A stretch of DNA of 15,409 nt from Caldisericota bacterium (lineage in GTDB: Bacteria; CG03; B21-G15): contig QMOP01000010.1 in the NCBI GenBank assembly GCA_003650255.1, positions 1-15,409 of the forward strand, given 5' to 3'. The position numbers and the translations under genes were made by a program. This document shows positions 8,001 to 13,701 of the stretch, one piece after another. Each line of letters starts with the position of its first letter. Within the stretch, counting starts at the first letter, position 1. Below the pieces are notes generated by a model. That model searched no databases and was not told the DNA's origin. It saw nothing but the letters and a program-made list of their open reading frames with translations.

Positions 8001-9036
8001 TACAGTCAATCACACAATTTCAGCAGAGGCAAATCATCTTACTTATTTTGCTATTTTTAAACTCTCTTCACCTCCTGATTTTACTCAGAAGTCATCTCCA
8101 CAGATTACAGAAGTTAATCCAAACTCAGGAAGGCAGGGAAAAACAATTCCAGTGACAATAACAGGTTCAAATTTTCAGGATGGTGCAAATGTAAATATTT
8201 CTGGAGCAGGAGTAACTGTAACAAGCACAACTGTTAAGAGTTCAACTGAAATTGACATAACAGTAAAAATTTCTTCAAATGCTGCAGTTGGTTATAGAGA
8301 TGTTACTGTTACAAATCCAGATGGTGGCTCTGCAACAATGGCAGATGCATTTCTTGTTCAGAGTGGAAATATATCTATAAGTGCAGTTAATGAGAGTGAT
8401 ACAGGAGTTCAGTTAAGTATAGGACAGGTTGTAACATTAAAGATTACAGGTTCTGGACTTGATATTTTTGGAAATGACTCAAGGGACTGGATAAAACTTA
8501 TTCATCAAGAATTGGATTATGAGATTAAAGGAACAACTTTATCTGTTTCTTCCACAGAATTAAGAGTCAGTTTCAATCTTTCAGATGCAGAACTTGGAAT
8601 ATATGACCTTGTTCTCTATGATACAGGACTTGATGCTGACAGTATTGGAGAAAATTATGCTTCAATGAGTTCTGCTGTTACTTTAAGGGTTTCTCCTTAT
8701 GAAGGAGATTTAAAAGCATATGTTTATCCAAATCCTGTTAAGGATAGTGTTGCTTGTATAAAAGTAGCAATTCCTGGAGATTCTACAACACTTGATGATT
8801 CAGTTGAAGTTAAGGTTAAAATATATAACTTAGCAGGAGAAGAGGTCTGGAGTAAGACAGCAACACTTAAGAAAGGTTATGGACCAGGCGATGATGATCC
8901 GCATTACAGTGGTGAAAATGTTATTATGTGGGACTTAACAAACAATGGTGGAGAAAAAGTAGCAAGTGGAGTTTACTTCTATATAATAGAGGTAGAAGGT
9001 AAGAAATTAAAAGGAAAATTTGCAGTGATAAAGTGA
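2083..9036 (+). CDS. Giant exported modular protein: carboxypeptidase-regulatory-like array, TIG domain, FlgD-like C-terminal domain
   Basis: This is a 2317-residue secreted protein. A Sec signal peptide (residues 1 to about 20, ending LLQGA) is followed by two related acidic beta-modules (about 21-127 and 257-361) with D/N/G-rich loops. Next comes a V-S-P-x-T-I-S-P-N-G-D-G-I-D-D segment (about 382-396). Then comes an array of about eleven beta-sandwich modules, each opening with a G-x-[IV]-x-type strand. They start near 577, 658, 758, 851, 972, 1064, 1192, 1293, 1404, 1501 and 1618; those at 577 (GVIKDESGNPVKDARVEV) and 1404 (GFVKDETGNPVANIKVEA) are textbook carboxypeptidase-regulatory-like repeats. 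A Big/Ig-like segment (about 1715-1810), a ZU5-like stretch (about 1836-1997) and a TIG/IPT domain (about 2007-2093) follow. The end (about 2207-2317) has V-Y-P-N-P-V, then L-A-G-E-E-V-W, then A-S-G-V-Y-F-Y-I-I-E-V-E-G, as in FlgD-like/T9SS sorting domains. It is probably a cell-surface or adhesive protein; its ligand is unknown. It is first gene of the cluster and its stop overlaps the next start. Confidence 0.85.
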   Translation: MNIIFSFVLFSFFFVNLLQGANISGKIANWDPDTGGNFLVIASTDPDNPGGSMKSSTTVNILPNSVSTYTLSGLLDGTYFIFALLDLNGNNEPDPDEPNGDYEAFKSTTGPEPVVISGGADVLGIDFVCMSKVGPYLLKGIVESSDSIPVEGVFVGYEKYSVPNDTTSVLEFSTSTYTTAVISSGDPNYIPDYNFEIVLDTTTNPSCVGYFGEYQRVISSSGTAFSEMWIYFDTHTPSGLFYKLTLSSSAQEGGGGKITGIIDYTGSQTGDLYIIVGHGDPNNWESNPSLVEDTQNLGIVSFSYTYTTGILPAATDYTVVAWIDSTADGTFDSATEPGASYSPVIVNDGETTTGIDLTLQDPGAGGGEGAGTESVFLDNVSVSPTTISPNGDGIDDEFELSFVVKSTVSATDVNVRIILDINGNGIADLFDWNKVIWDNYSDVTGDDSAPYLPHYLDVELSTSSPYYPNDYYGYYFSLSYEERKNTEISYEELNALQAGYDIEYWDWISQYDMKYSTPEYSSPRTITINPLWEAWRGGIPSNGPLKIFIQADAPWWDESNGISFSTEVVINVSDVGTLYGVIKDESGNPVKDARVEVSGLSFWSQTYSNESGSYTVRGLKQGENYHFRAVKRGFSSAEYDIYMDTLTKSFDISLEEGIKVSGYVILPSTYIPEQDQWGNVRYELWGWVNGWSINSPQSDWTDFRISSDGDKGYYELYLSPGEFEIQAGAEGYVSFSTRVVLSEGTTYYPLNLYLEKSVKITGIVKLSSGVANEYLWVDIGARATDDSFFGWGNGEIPVGLSSGTFTVWNVIPNKEYELKFHSQYFVEYSTTISVQDKDYIFKEPIVLSEGAKLSALLKLNWNLRTSQIYSYNHYVNFEGKDVIWVGIDCFDPQRNIHRWFGFEIPYVSTSSFSTPDERIVSSTTFEIRGLDPNGLYTIESWDLKMGFEKKDKYRKYSTTETPTIEYIPFSGGIKGQLQAGTTSVNFSNFYISVMKMWDWSFQSPDPVRASTTGYFKIDYLPTGEYILTIMEDPPSGKFASITKRARVTSGKTTDLGVILLPSPSSIKGRLTLSSNKYKDWNVIVSSYGALEVKAIAVENLRMLGPEQAYDNAIMGQITIDKDTPTIANFEINGLPEGNYIIIPPVYFDSSNDEITPWGEPQVNQDLASPFPFVPLSEGETRDIGDIDVIDGYTVKGTISRPQTGRASYDVELQVRGTFMPASPRKIVLFDYDMASGRDYSSERTRSFKFTSVYPGEYNLVVRVWDQSYKDEVVPFKIVDSDIDVGVISLSKGANIKGKIVDYETGEVIYKDIKVHCEARPYIEGSYRETADWNADWVMDPEIKISSATGRFKLKNLPAGTYRVEVYDYGEEKPYKYAPVVIDGVVVPDNATDVDIGTIKLKKGKNISGFVKDETGNPVANIKVEAEPMSGKIQTWADAYTESDGRFVLKGLDPDVEYWRIIVSPRPDFWEREEELSYYVERIVKNVKIETDDLEVIIYPPNATVYGTIKGPVANSKDDYEIVAPFEEEGIKQFGALVVLQKAGEIYDDPLDGYSVISKPPYWDDTEKRWKTDFKITGLRDGIYNLRVMAKGFNAIFVEDIEVKPGDNEITGIELSTGAILTGSFYKPDMSKVKTTEVREIVATTPDLKEIVFGKLISNDATKEIEGFKIEGLRIGQIYMVVLPKDENVFIAPDPQFIKSSTQVYSPDGYFIYKDNPPFFVTSIVKQSSNTVRIKVWITEPIRETKGEDVIKLISVDGDTNTARGFDNINISPNKTEVEATFTFKEDETWIKFQLEGTDYNGNKQEPSNYPEGKYPFEFVYYKGWDMIVQENINPLTGGTVSMGEGDNSEVYASNGSFDGDEEVKVMISKTEYSTPTASVIGGAPSLAKALYGKILPSLAQAPGVIASDLYEINAYLISGPLASIAAGRSVKITLQYDTSTITQSDIDNHLVAIYSSDDKSNWTIVGDTWPEVDTVNHTISAEANHLTYFAIFKLSSPPDFTQKSSPQITEVNPNSGRQGKTIPVTITGSNFQDGANVNISGAGVTVTSTTVKSSTEIDITVKISSNAAVGYRDVTVTNPDGGSATMADAFLVQSGNISISAVNESDTGVQLSIGQVVTLKITGSGLDIFGNDSRDWIKLIHQELDYEIKGTTLSVSSTELRVSFNLSDAELGIYDLVLYDTGLDADSIGENYASMSSAVTLRVSPYEGDLKAYVYPNPVKDSVACIKVAIPGDSTTLDDSVEVKVKIYNLAGEEVWSKTATLKKGYGPGDDDPHYSGENVIMWDLTNNGGEKVASGVYFYIIEVEGKKLKGKFAVIK

Positions 9037-9587
9037 TGAAAAAAGAAATAGTTAGTTCTGAAGAGGTAGCAAGTAAAATTATTGAAATAAGAGGAGAAAA
9101 GGTTATTCTTGATAGTGATGTTGCTTTGCTTTATGGAGTTAAAACTAGGGATGTAAATAAAGCTGTAAAGAATAATCCAGAAAAGTTTCCAGAAGGTTAT
9201 GTCTTTCAGCTTACTAAAGAAGAGTTTGAAAATTTGCGGTGGAAATTTTCCACCGCAAAAATATCAAAGACAAGAGTATTACCCAAAGCATTTACAGAAA
9301 AGGGACTATATATGCTTGCCACAATATTGAGGAGTAGACGAGCTGTTAAAACAACAATAGCAATTATAGAGACATTCACTAAGCTAAGAAATATAACACA
9401 AAATATTAAGCGTCTTTCTACGGAGAAGAGCAAAAATGTACAAAAAGAAATTATGCAAAAAAGTGGGAAATTAATAACAGAGATTTTAAGTGATGAGCTG
9501 GATGTAATTGGTAGCGAAACTACATTTGAGTTAAATTTTGCTGTTTTAAAGTTCAAACATACTATAAAAAAGAAAAAAAGGGGGTGA
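9036..9587 (+). CDS. ORF6N domain DNA-binding protein
   Basis: This 183-residue protein has an N-terminal ORF6N domain (about residues 13-100). It reads R-G-E-K-V-I-L-D-S-D-V-A-L-L-Y-G-V, F-P-E-G-Y-V-F-Q-L-T-K-E-E-F, then L-P-K-A-F-T-E-K-G-L-Y-M-L-A. A helical region (I-E-T-F-T-K-L-R, about 107-140) and the family tail F-E-L-N-F-A-V-L-K follow. ORF6N domains occur in phage antirepressor-type proteins and in scattered chromosomal copies, and are thought to bind DNA. ATG 9036 shares its A with the stop TGA of the giant gene, implying translational coupling. Its own stop lies in the ribosome site of the FecR gene. No export signal is present, unlike all other members of the cluster, so a regulatory or passenger role is more likely than a structural one. 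A 27-bp palindrome lies inside it. Confidence 0.88.
   Translation: MKKEIVSSEEVASKIIEIRGEKVILDSDVALLYGVKTRDVNKAVKNNPEKFPEGYVFQLTKEEFENLRWKFSTAKISKTRVLPKAFTEKGLYMLATILRSRRAVKTTIAIIETFTKLRNITQNIKRLSTEKSKNVQKEIMQKSGKLITEILSDELDVIGSETTFELNFAVLKFKHTIKKKKRG
9233..9259. repeat. 27-bp perfect palindrome inside the ORF6N gene
   Basis: The 13-base arms TTTGCGGTGGAAA (9233-9245) and TTTCCACCGCAAA (9247-9259) are exact reverse complements around T9246. The core is much richer in G+C than the surrounding gene. It encodes residues 67-75 (L-R-W-K-F-S-T-A-K) in the ORF6N domain region. In RNA it could form a stem of about 12 bp; in DNA it could be a binding site. Confidence 0.8.
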
Positions 9588-9594
9588 GTTTAAA

Positions 9595-10992
9595 ATGAAA
9601 AAACTATTTCTAATTGGGATGGTGCTAATTCAAGTTTTTTATCTTTTTTCAGCAACAGTAATAGTTGCGGATGTAAAAGGAGATGTTTTTGCTCTTGTTA
9701 AAGGAAAATGGGAGAAAATTGAGCCAGATTCAATTTTAGAAGATGGAGCAAAGATTAAAACAGGAAAAAATGGATATGCAGTTTTATTACTTGAGAATGG
9801 TTCAGAGGTGAAACTCTGGCCAAATTCTATTTTAGATTTAACTTCTGTTGATCCAAAGAATGTTGATTTAGGATTGAGTATTGGAAAAATTAAGAATAAA
9901 GTCAAGAAACTTGCAAAAGGTGAAAGTTTCAAAGTAACAACTCCTGCAAGTGTATGTGCTGTAAGAGGAACAGAGTTTATGGTAGAGGTTGATGAGAAGG
10001 GGAAAACAAAGATCACTGTATTTGCTGGAATTGTTTCAGCAAGAGAGATTTCTGGAATAGGGGAAGAGATTTTAATAAGGGAGAACGAGTTTTTGGAGAT
10101 TATTCCTGGTGTTGCTCCACGTGAGTCAGTCCCTTTGAAGGTAGAAGCACCAGCAAAAACAATATCAATTACAGATGTAAAAAGGGAGTATATTGATGAA
10201 GTAAGAATGGATATGACTAAAGAGGAAGTGCAGGAAGCAGCAGCAAGGGAATTGAAATTTGCTGAATACGAAGAAGGAAAAACAATGATTGATTATTTCG
10301 GTAAAAGGGTAAGAATTGAAGAGTACATCGTTCGTCCAGCAGATAATCAATTCAAATTTGTAGCATTAAATGAAAGGGATAACAGGTTTGATTATTTCAC
10401 CTGGAAAGCAACATTTAATAAAGAATTACCAGAAGATTTGAAAGTAGCAAATGAGATTGCTTTTAATGAGCCAGAGAATGGTTGGAGCAGCGAACCTGAG
10501 TATTGGGTTAAGGAACATGACTGTGCTATAAGTAATACTATTGACAAAGTTACGTGGAAAAGAACTCGTGCTGATTGGAGTCAGCCTGAAGAATTAACCG
10601 AATGGAAAATCTTTCCAGGTGGTAATGAAATTGTTATAGTCGGTGAGGGGAAACAGATTTCAAGCAAAACTCTTATTCCATCTTCAGGAGGTGATTCTTA
10701 TACAATAAAATATGATTTAACAGATGGAAGTAGTTTTAGTGTGGATGTGGATAAGACATCATCCTTTGCCTATGATAAATATGCTTCAGACCTTTCAAAT
10801 AATTACAAAGAAGAATATTACTTCATTGATGATGAAGGGAATTTAGCAAAAAGAAGTGATTATAATGCAAATCCTCTTGCTTGTAATGAGGAGCTTGTAA
10901 TAACTGCTGATAATTTTAAAGGTCCTGAAGGAAAAATTGACCTCGTTGTTGAACCAGAAATATTTATAAAAGCTGGATTTTTAAAGGAGTAG
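9595..10992 (+). CDS. FecR-domain exported protein
   Basis: A 465-residue protein with a Sec signal peptide (residues 1 to about 20, ending YLFSA). A FecR-type domain follows (about 22-150), with V-K-G-D-V, W-E-K-I-E-P-D-S-I-L-E-D-G-A-K-I-K-T-G, S-E-V-K-L-W-P-N-S and T-P-A-S-V-C-A-V-R-G-T-E-F (116-128). In classical systems FecR relays outer-membrane signals to an ECF sigma factor through an N-terminal transmembrane helix. Here the domain sits directly after a cleavable signal peptide and no sigma factor is nearby, so it is probably a stand-alone periplasmic or surface form of unknown role. Residues about 230-465 include an F-G-K-R-V-R-I-E-E-Y-I-V motif and a W/E/K-rich segment I do not recognise. 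The GGGGGTGA ribosome site (9580-9587) supports ATG 9595. The gap to the next gene is 7 nt. Confidence 0.82.
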   Translation: MKKLFLIGMVLIQVFYLFSATVIVADVKGDVFALVKGKWEKIEPDSILEDGAKIKTGKNGYAVLLLENGSEVKLWPNSILDLTSVDPKNVDLGLSIGKIKNKVKKLAKGESFKVTTPASVCAVRGTEFMVEVDEKGKTKITVFAGIVSAREISGIGEEILIRENEFLEIIPGVAPRESVPLKVEAPAKTISITDVKREYIDEVRMDMTKEEVQEAAARELKFAEYEEGKTMIDYFGKRVRIEEYIVRPADNQFKFVALNERDNRFDYFTWKATFNKELPEDLKVANEIAFNEPENGWSSEPEYWVKEHDCAISNTIDKVTWKRTRADWSQPEELTEWKIFPGGNEIVIVGEGKQISSKTLIPSSGGDSYTIKYDLTDGSSFSVDVDKTSSFAYDKYASDLSNNYKEEYYFIDDEGNLAKRSDYNANPLACNEELVITADNFKGPEGKIDLVVEPEIFIKAGFLKE

Positions 10993-10999
10993 TGGTAAA

Positions 11000-12199
11000 A
11001 TGAGATTAGTTATTAATTACTGGCTGTTAGTTATTTGTTTAGTAAATCTTACTGCTGCAGAGATAATCCCTGTCGGGAATATCTCCTTTGGTGGGAATGC
11101 CTCTTATTTTGAAGGAGAATCTCAGACAAAAGGAATTGATTTTAACCTTATATATGTTCCTGCAATAAAGTTGAGTGAAAGGATATCAATTCTTCCAGGA
11201 ATTTATCTAAATTATAGTGGAGCAAAATCGGTTCAGGAGTTAATTGGTGGGGGAACACTTTATCAGGATGAAGCAGGAATAAATCTTAATTTAAGGTATA
11301 TAAGAAAAATGAGAGAGAATTTAAAATTAAAAATGAAAACAGGATACAAATGGGATTATTTAAGAGAGACAAAGGATGAGGACTGGGGGGAGGGACTCTT
11401 TGATTATGAGAAGTTTACAATAGGAGTTGAGAATGAAATAAAGGATTTTTCAGTATTCAATAAGTTTCAGGTAGCAATAGATTATTTTACTGTAAAATTT
11501 CCAAATTATGTAACACTTGCTGAATCAACATATGGAAAGGAAGTTTCAACTGAAGCAGCACCTTCTCCTGGTGGAAATATTCTTGATTTCAATGCTATAG
11601 CATTATATAACAGAGGTCTTATTTATTTTACTTCAAATTCAATTTTCAATTATGAGTTAATTTATACATTCAAAGATTTTCCTGAGCAGAGAATTGTTAA
11701 AAAAAATGGAGAGTTTTCAGATGATACAAGAAGTGATAATAAAGTTGATATTTCACTTTTGTATTCAAAATACATAAAAGATATTGAATTTTCATGGGGA
11801 ATAAAGTCAAATTTATCATTTAACAGAAGCAGTCAAAATCATTATGATGCTGAGAGGTATGAGTATACACCAAATTATTATGATTATAATGAATACACAA
11901 TAGGACCTGTACTCAGTAAGAATTTCTTATCATTAAAAACAGAACTGACTATTCTTTTTGGAGCAAAATCCTATAAAGAGAGAAAGGTTCAGGATAAAAA
12001 TGGAAATTATAAAGATGAAAAAGTGAAAAATAATTATACTGCAATTTCTTTTACTTTAAGTTATCCTGTTATGGAAAAAATTAAGGCAAAACTTAATTTC
12101 AACTGGTTTAATCAGTCATCAAATATGGAGTATGAGCAAATATATAAGTACAACTTTACGACATATAATCTGCTTATAGGATTAGATTATGAATTTTAA
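11000..12199 (+). CDS. Predicted outer-membrane beta-barrel protein
   Basis: A 399-residue protein of no family I can name. It has a signal peptide (about 1-20, ending LTAA). The mature part is made of alternating polar/hydrophobic strands rich in Tyr, Phe, Asn and Lys, with few Cys, and the last residues L-L-I-G-L-D-Y-E-F end in Phe, the usual BAM signal of outer-membrane barrels. Many segments look like beta-hairpins with charged loops, such as T-A-I-S-F-T-L-S-Y-P and A-K-L-N-F-N-W-F-N. AAGGAG at 10984-10989 (10 nt before the ATG) lies in the end of the FecR gene; 13 nt separate its stop from the PorV-family start. The likely role is an outer-membrane pore, anchor or assembly partner for the exported cluster proteins, which is inference. 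Confidence 0.72.
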   Translation: MRLVINYWLLVICLVNLTAAEIIPVGNISFGGNASYFEGESQTKGIDFNLIYVPAIKLSERISILPGIYLNYSGAKSVQELIGGGTLYQDEAGINLNLRYIRKMRENLKLKMKTGYKWDYLRETKDEDWGEGLFDYEKFTIGVENEIKDFSVFNKFQVAIDYFTVKFPNYVTLAESTYGKEVSTEAAPSPGGNILDFNAIALYNRGLIYFTSNSIFNYELIYTFKDFPEQRIVKKNGEFSDDTRSDNKVDISLLYSKYIKDIEFSWGIKSNLSFNRSSQNHYDAERYEYTPNYYDYNEYTIGPVLSKNFLSLKTELTILFGAKSYKERKVQDKNGNYKDEKVKNNYTAISFTLSYPVMEKIKAKLNFNWFNQSSNMEYEQIYKYNFTTYNLLIGLDYEF

Positions 12200-12200
12200 A

Positions 12201-12207
12201 AGGAGGT
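12201..12207 (+). promoter_or_regulatory. Ribosome binding site that fixes the PorV-family start
   Basis: AGGAGGT lies 5 nt before ATG 12213 and just after the stop of the barrel gene. It decides against an in-frame ATG at 12189 that would overlap the barrel gene and add eight residues before the signal peptide. Confidence 0.8.
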
Positions 12208-12212
12208 CAAAA

Positions 12213-13121
12213 ATGAAAAAATTTTCACTATTTGCCATTTGCCATTTGCTATTTGCTACTTCTCTATTTGCATGGCTTTCAACAGAGGATAAGGGAACAA
12301 GTGGAGCACAATTTTTAAAAATTGGAATTGGTGCAAGACCTGTTGCTCTTGCGGGTGCTTATACATCTTTGAGTAATGATATATCAGGAGTTTACTGGAA
12401 TCCAGCAGGAGTTGTATTTTCTGAGAATAAGGAAGTTGAATTGATGTATACTCAATGGTTTGAGGACACAACCCTTAATTATTTTGGAATAGGTACCCCA
12501 TTTAGAGGTGGTAAGCTTTTCCTGAATTATACCTTGCTTACAGTAAGTAAACTTGAAAGAAGAACATCTGATACAGGTTCTTCAGAAGGAGAGTTTAAAG
12601 CACAGGACAGTGCAATTGGAATTGGATATGCTTTTAAACTTGGTGAATCTGCTGTTGGAATAACTCTAAAATCAATTTCATCAAAGATTGATGATGAAAG
12701 TGCTTCAGCAGTTGCAGTTGATATTGGATGGAAAAAAGAAAGTGAGAAGTATCTGTGGGGAATTTCTTTGAGGAATCTTGGAACTGAGATTAAATTTATA
12801 AATGAAGCAGACCCTCTTCCAACAAATTTAAATCTTGGGTTTGGAATAAAGTTAAAAGAGAATATGTGTTTAGGTATTGATTTGAATTTCCCAAGGGATA
12901 ATGAAATAAATGCATCAATTGGATATGAGTATATTTTAAAAGCAGGCAGAATGGAGATTCCTTTAAGAGTTGGATATAAGACATTGAATGATTTTGAAGC
13001 GATTGATGCATTAAGCGCAGGACTTGGTATAAATATAAAAAGTTATACCCTTGATTTTGCCTGGGCACCTTATGGAGATTTAGAAGATACAATAAGAATA
13101 GCATTAAAAGGCAAGTTTTAA
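12213..13121 (+). CDS. PorV/PorQ family outer-membrane protein (UPF0164-like)
   Basis: A 302-residue predicted outer-membrane barrel. The signal peptide (1 to about 20, ending SLFA) is followed by the hallmark N-terminus of the PorV/PorQ family. It has G28-T-S-G-A-Q-F-L-K-I-G, then A-R-P-V-A-L-A-G-A-Y-T-S and S-G-V-Y-W-N-P-A-G (58-66). The rest consists of about a dozen glycine-punctuated beta strands of FadL-like type, ending K-G-K-F. In Bacteroidota PorV sits at the outer-membrane exit of the type IX secretion system and takes cargo by its C-terminal domain; PorQ belongs to the same superfamily. This member cannot be assigned to PorV rather than PorQ or a general UPF0164 protein from sequence alone. 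It is last in the cluster; its stop lies 3 bp from the stop of the convergent DUF2148 gene. Confidence 0.88.
   Translation: MKKFSLFAICHLLFATSLFAWLSTEDKGTSGAQFLKIGIGARPVALAGAYTSLSNDISGVYWNPAGVVFSENKEVELMYTQWFEDTTLNYFGIGTPFRGGKLFLNYTLLTVSKLERRTSDTGSSEGEFKAQDSAIGIGYAFKLGESAVGITLKSISSKIDDESASAVAVDIGWKKESEKYLWGISLRNLGTEIKFINEADPLPTNLNLGFGIKLKENMCLGIDLNFPRDNEINASIGYEYILKAGRMEIPLRVGYKTLNDFEAIDALSAGLGINIKSYTLDFAWAPYGDLEDTIRIALKGKF
12230..12257 (+). repeat. Four tandem 7-bp units in the PorV-family signal-peptide codons
   Basis: ATTTGCC, ATTTGCC, ATTTGCT and ATTTGCT follow each other without gap. They encode part of the hydrophobic core (about residues 6-15) of the signal peptide. As 7 is not a multiple of 3, gain or loss of one unit would shift the frame. 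Confidence 0.7.
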
Positions 13122-13124
13122 ATA

Positions 13125-13643
13125 TTATTTTCTATCAAAGAATATATTTTTTCCTGATACTTTTACAGGTATTCCATAAGCAATCTTTACTTCTTCACCA
13201 AGAAGTCCCATTTTAAGAACAGCATATCCGACTGTATACATTATACGGTTATCAATTCTGAAATCAGAAAGTTTTGCTACGAGTGAACCTATTGCTATTC
13301 CAAGGTCACCAGAATTATATGCACATACTCCGCCTTTTTCCTCAAGTTCCCTGCAAGAGTTAAATCCGCAGAATCCACAGTCAAGACCCATTACCTGTTT
13401 CTTTGTTCCAATTAAGATAAGTGCATCGGCATTTTTTATATTTTCAGAATCCCTTAAGAATGTTTTTGTTTTATAGCCAGAGTTTCCAATCTCTTTCATC
13501 TTTTCAGAAATTTTCAAAATTTCATTTTTTTCAGATATAAGTTTAAAAACAATATTGTCAGTTCCTCTTGCTTTTGGAGCAGTCCTTGCAGAGATTAAAG
13601 CAATCTTACATGCACTAATCAAACCATCTTTCTCAACACTCAT
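13125..13643 (-). CDS. DUF2148 family ferredoxin-domain-containing protein
   Basis: A 172-residue cytoplasmic protein. It has the N-terminal family motif I-S-A-R-T-A-P-K-A-R-G-T-D-N (17-30). The cysteine cluster is C89-G-F-C92-G-F-N-S-C97 with C107 (C-x2-C-x4-C-x9-C), suited to an iron-sulfur cluster. The C-terminal part has G-D-L-G-I-A-I-G-S-L-V-A-K and R-I-M-Y-T-V-G-Y-A-V-L-K-M-G. DUF2148 proteins are common in anaerobes; their reaction is unknown. The ribosome site GGGGGGAG precedes ATG 13643 closely. It is downstream of DUF3467 and pgi on the same strand, separated from DUF3467 by a 57-bp gap that holds a dyad repeat. It converges with the PorV-family gene with 3 bp between stop codons. 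Confidence 0.88.
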   Translation of the reverse strand: MSVEKDGLISACKIALISARTAPKARGTDNIVFKLISEKNEILKISEKMKEIGNSGYKTKTFLRDSENIKNADALILIGTKKQVMGLDCGFCGFNSCRELEEKGGVCAYNSGDLGIAIGSLVAKLSDFRIDNRIMYTVGYAVLKMGLLGEEVKIAYGIPVKVSGKNIFFDRK

Positions 13644-13655
13644 ACTCCCCCCTCA

Positions 13656-13701
13656 AATGTAACAATGTAATAATGTTCGAACATTTGCACATTTGAACAT
13701 T
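13656..13701. repeat. 46-bp dyad made of 8-bp periodic AATGT/ACATT units
   Basis: AATGT begins at 13656, 13664 and 13672. Its complement ACATT begins at 13681, 13689 and 13697. Both series have an exact 8-bp period and mirror each other about 13678/13679. The centre AATGTTCGAACATT (13672-13685) is a perfect 14-bp palindrome; over the whole element 17 of 23 base pairs match. It fills most of the gap between the DUF3467 and DUF2148 genes and touches the DUF3467 stop codon. It could be a transcript stem-loop or a multi-site operator. There is no T-run, so it is not a standard terminator. Confidence 0.7.

Noticed and set aside
9206..9556. Minus-strand open frame of 116 codons inside the ORF6N gene
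   Set aside because: It is a shadow of the well-supported ORF6N frame; its low-complexity Ser/Phe/Ile composition is the reverse of Lys/Glu-rich codons.
9538..9568. Possible internal promoter for the FecR gene (TTGCTG ... TATAAA)
   Set aside because: The -35-like box is poor and the 19-bp spacing is off; tight gene packing makes read-through more likely.
13122..13124. Terminator between the convergent PorV-family and DUF2148 genes
   Set aside because: Only 3 bp separate the stop codons and no hairpin followed by a T-run is seen on either strand nearby.
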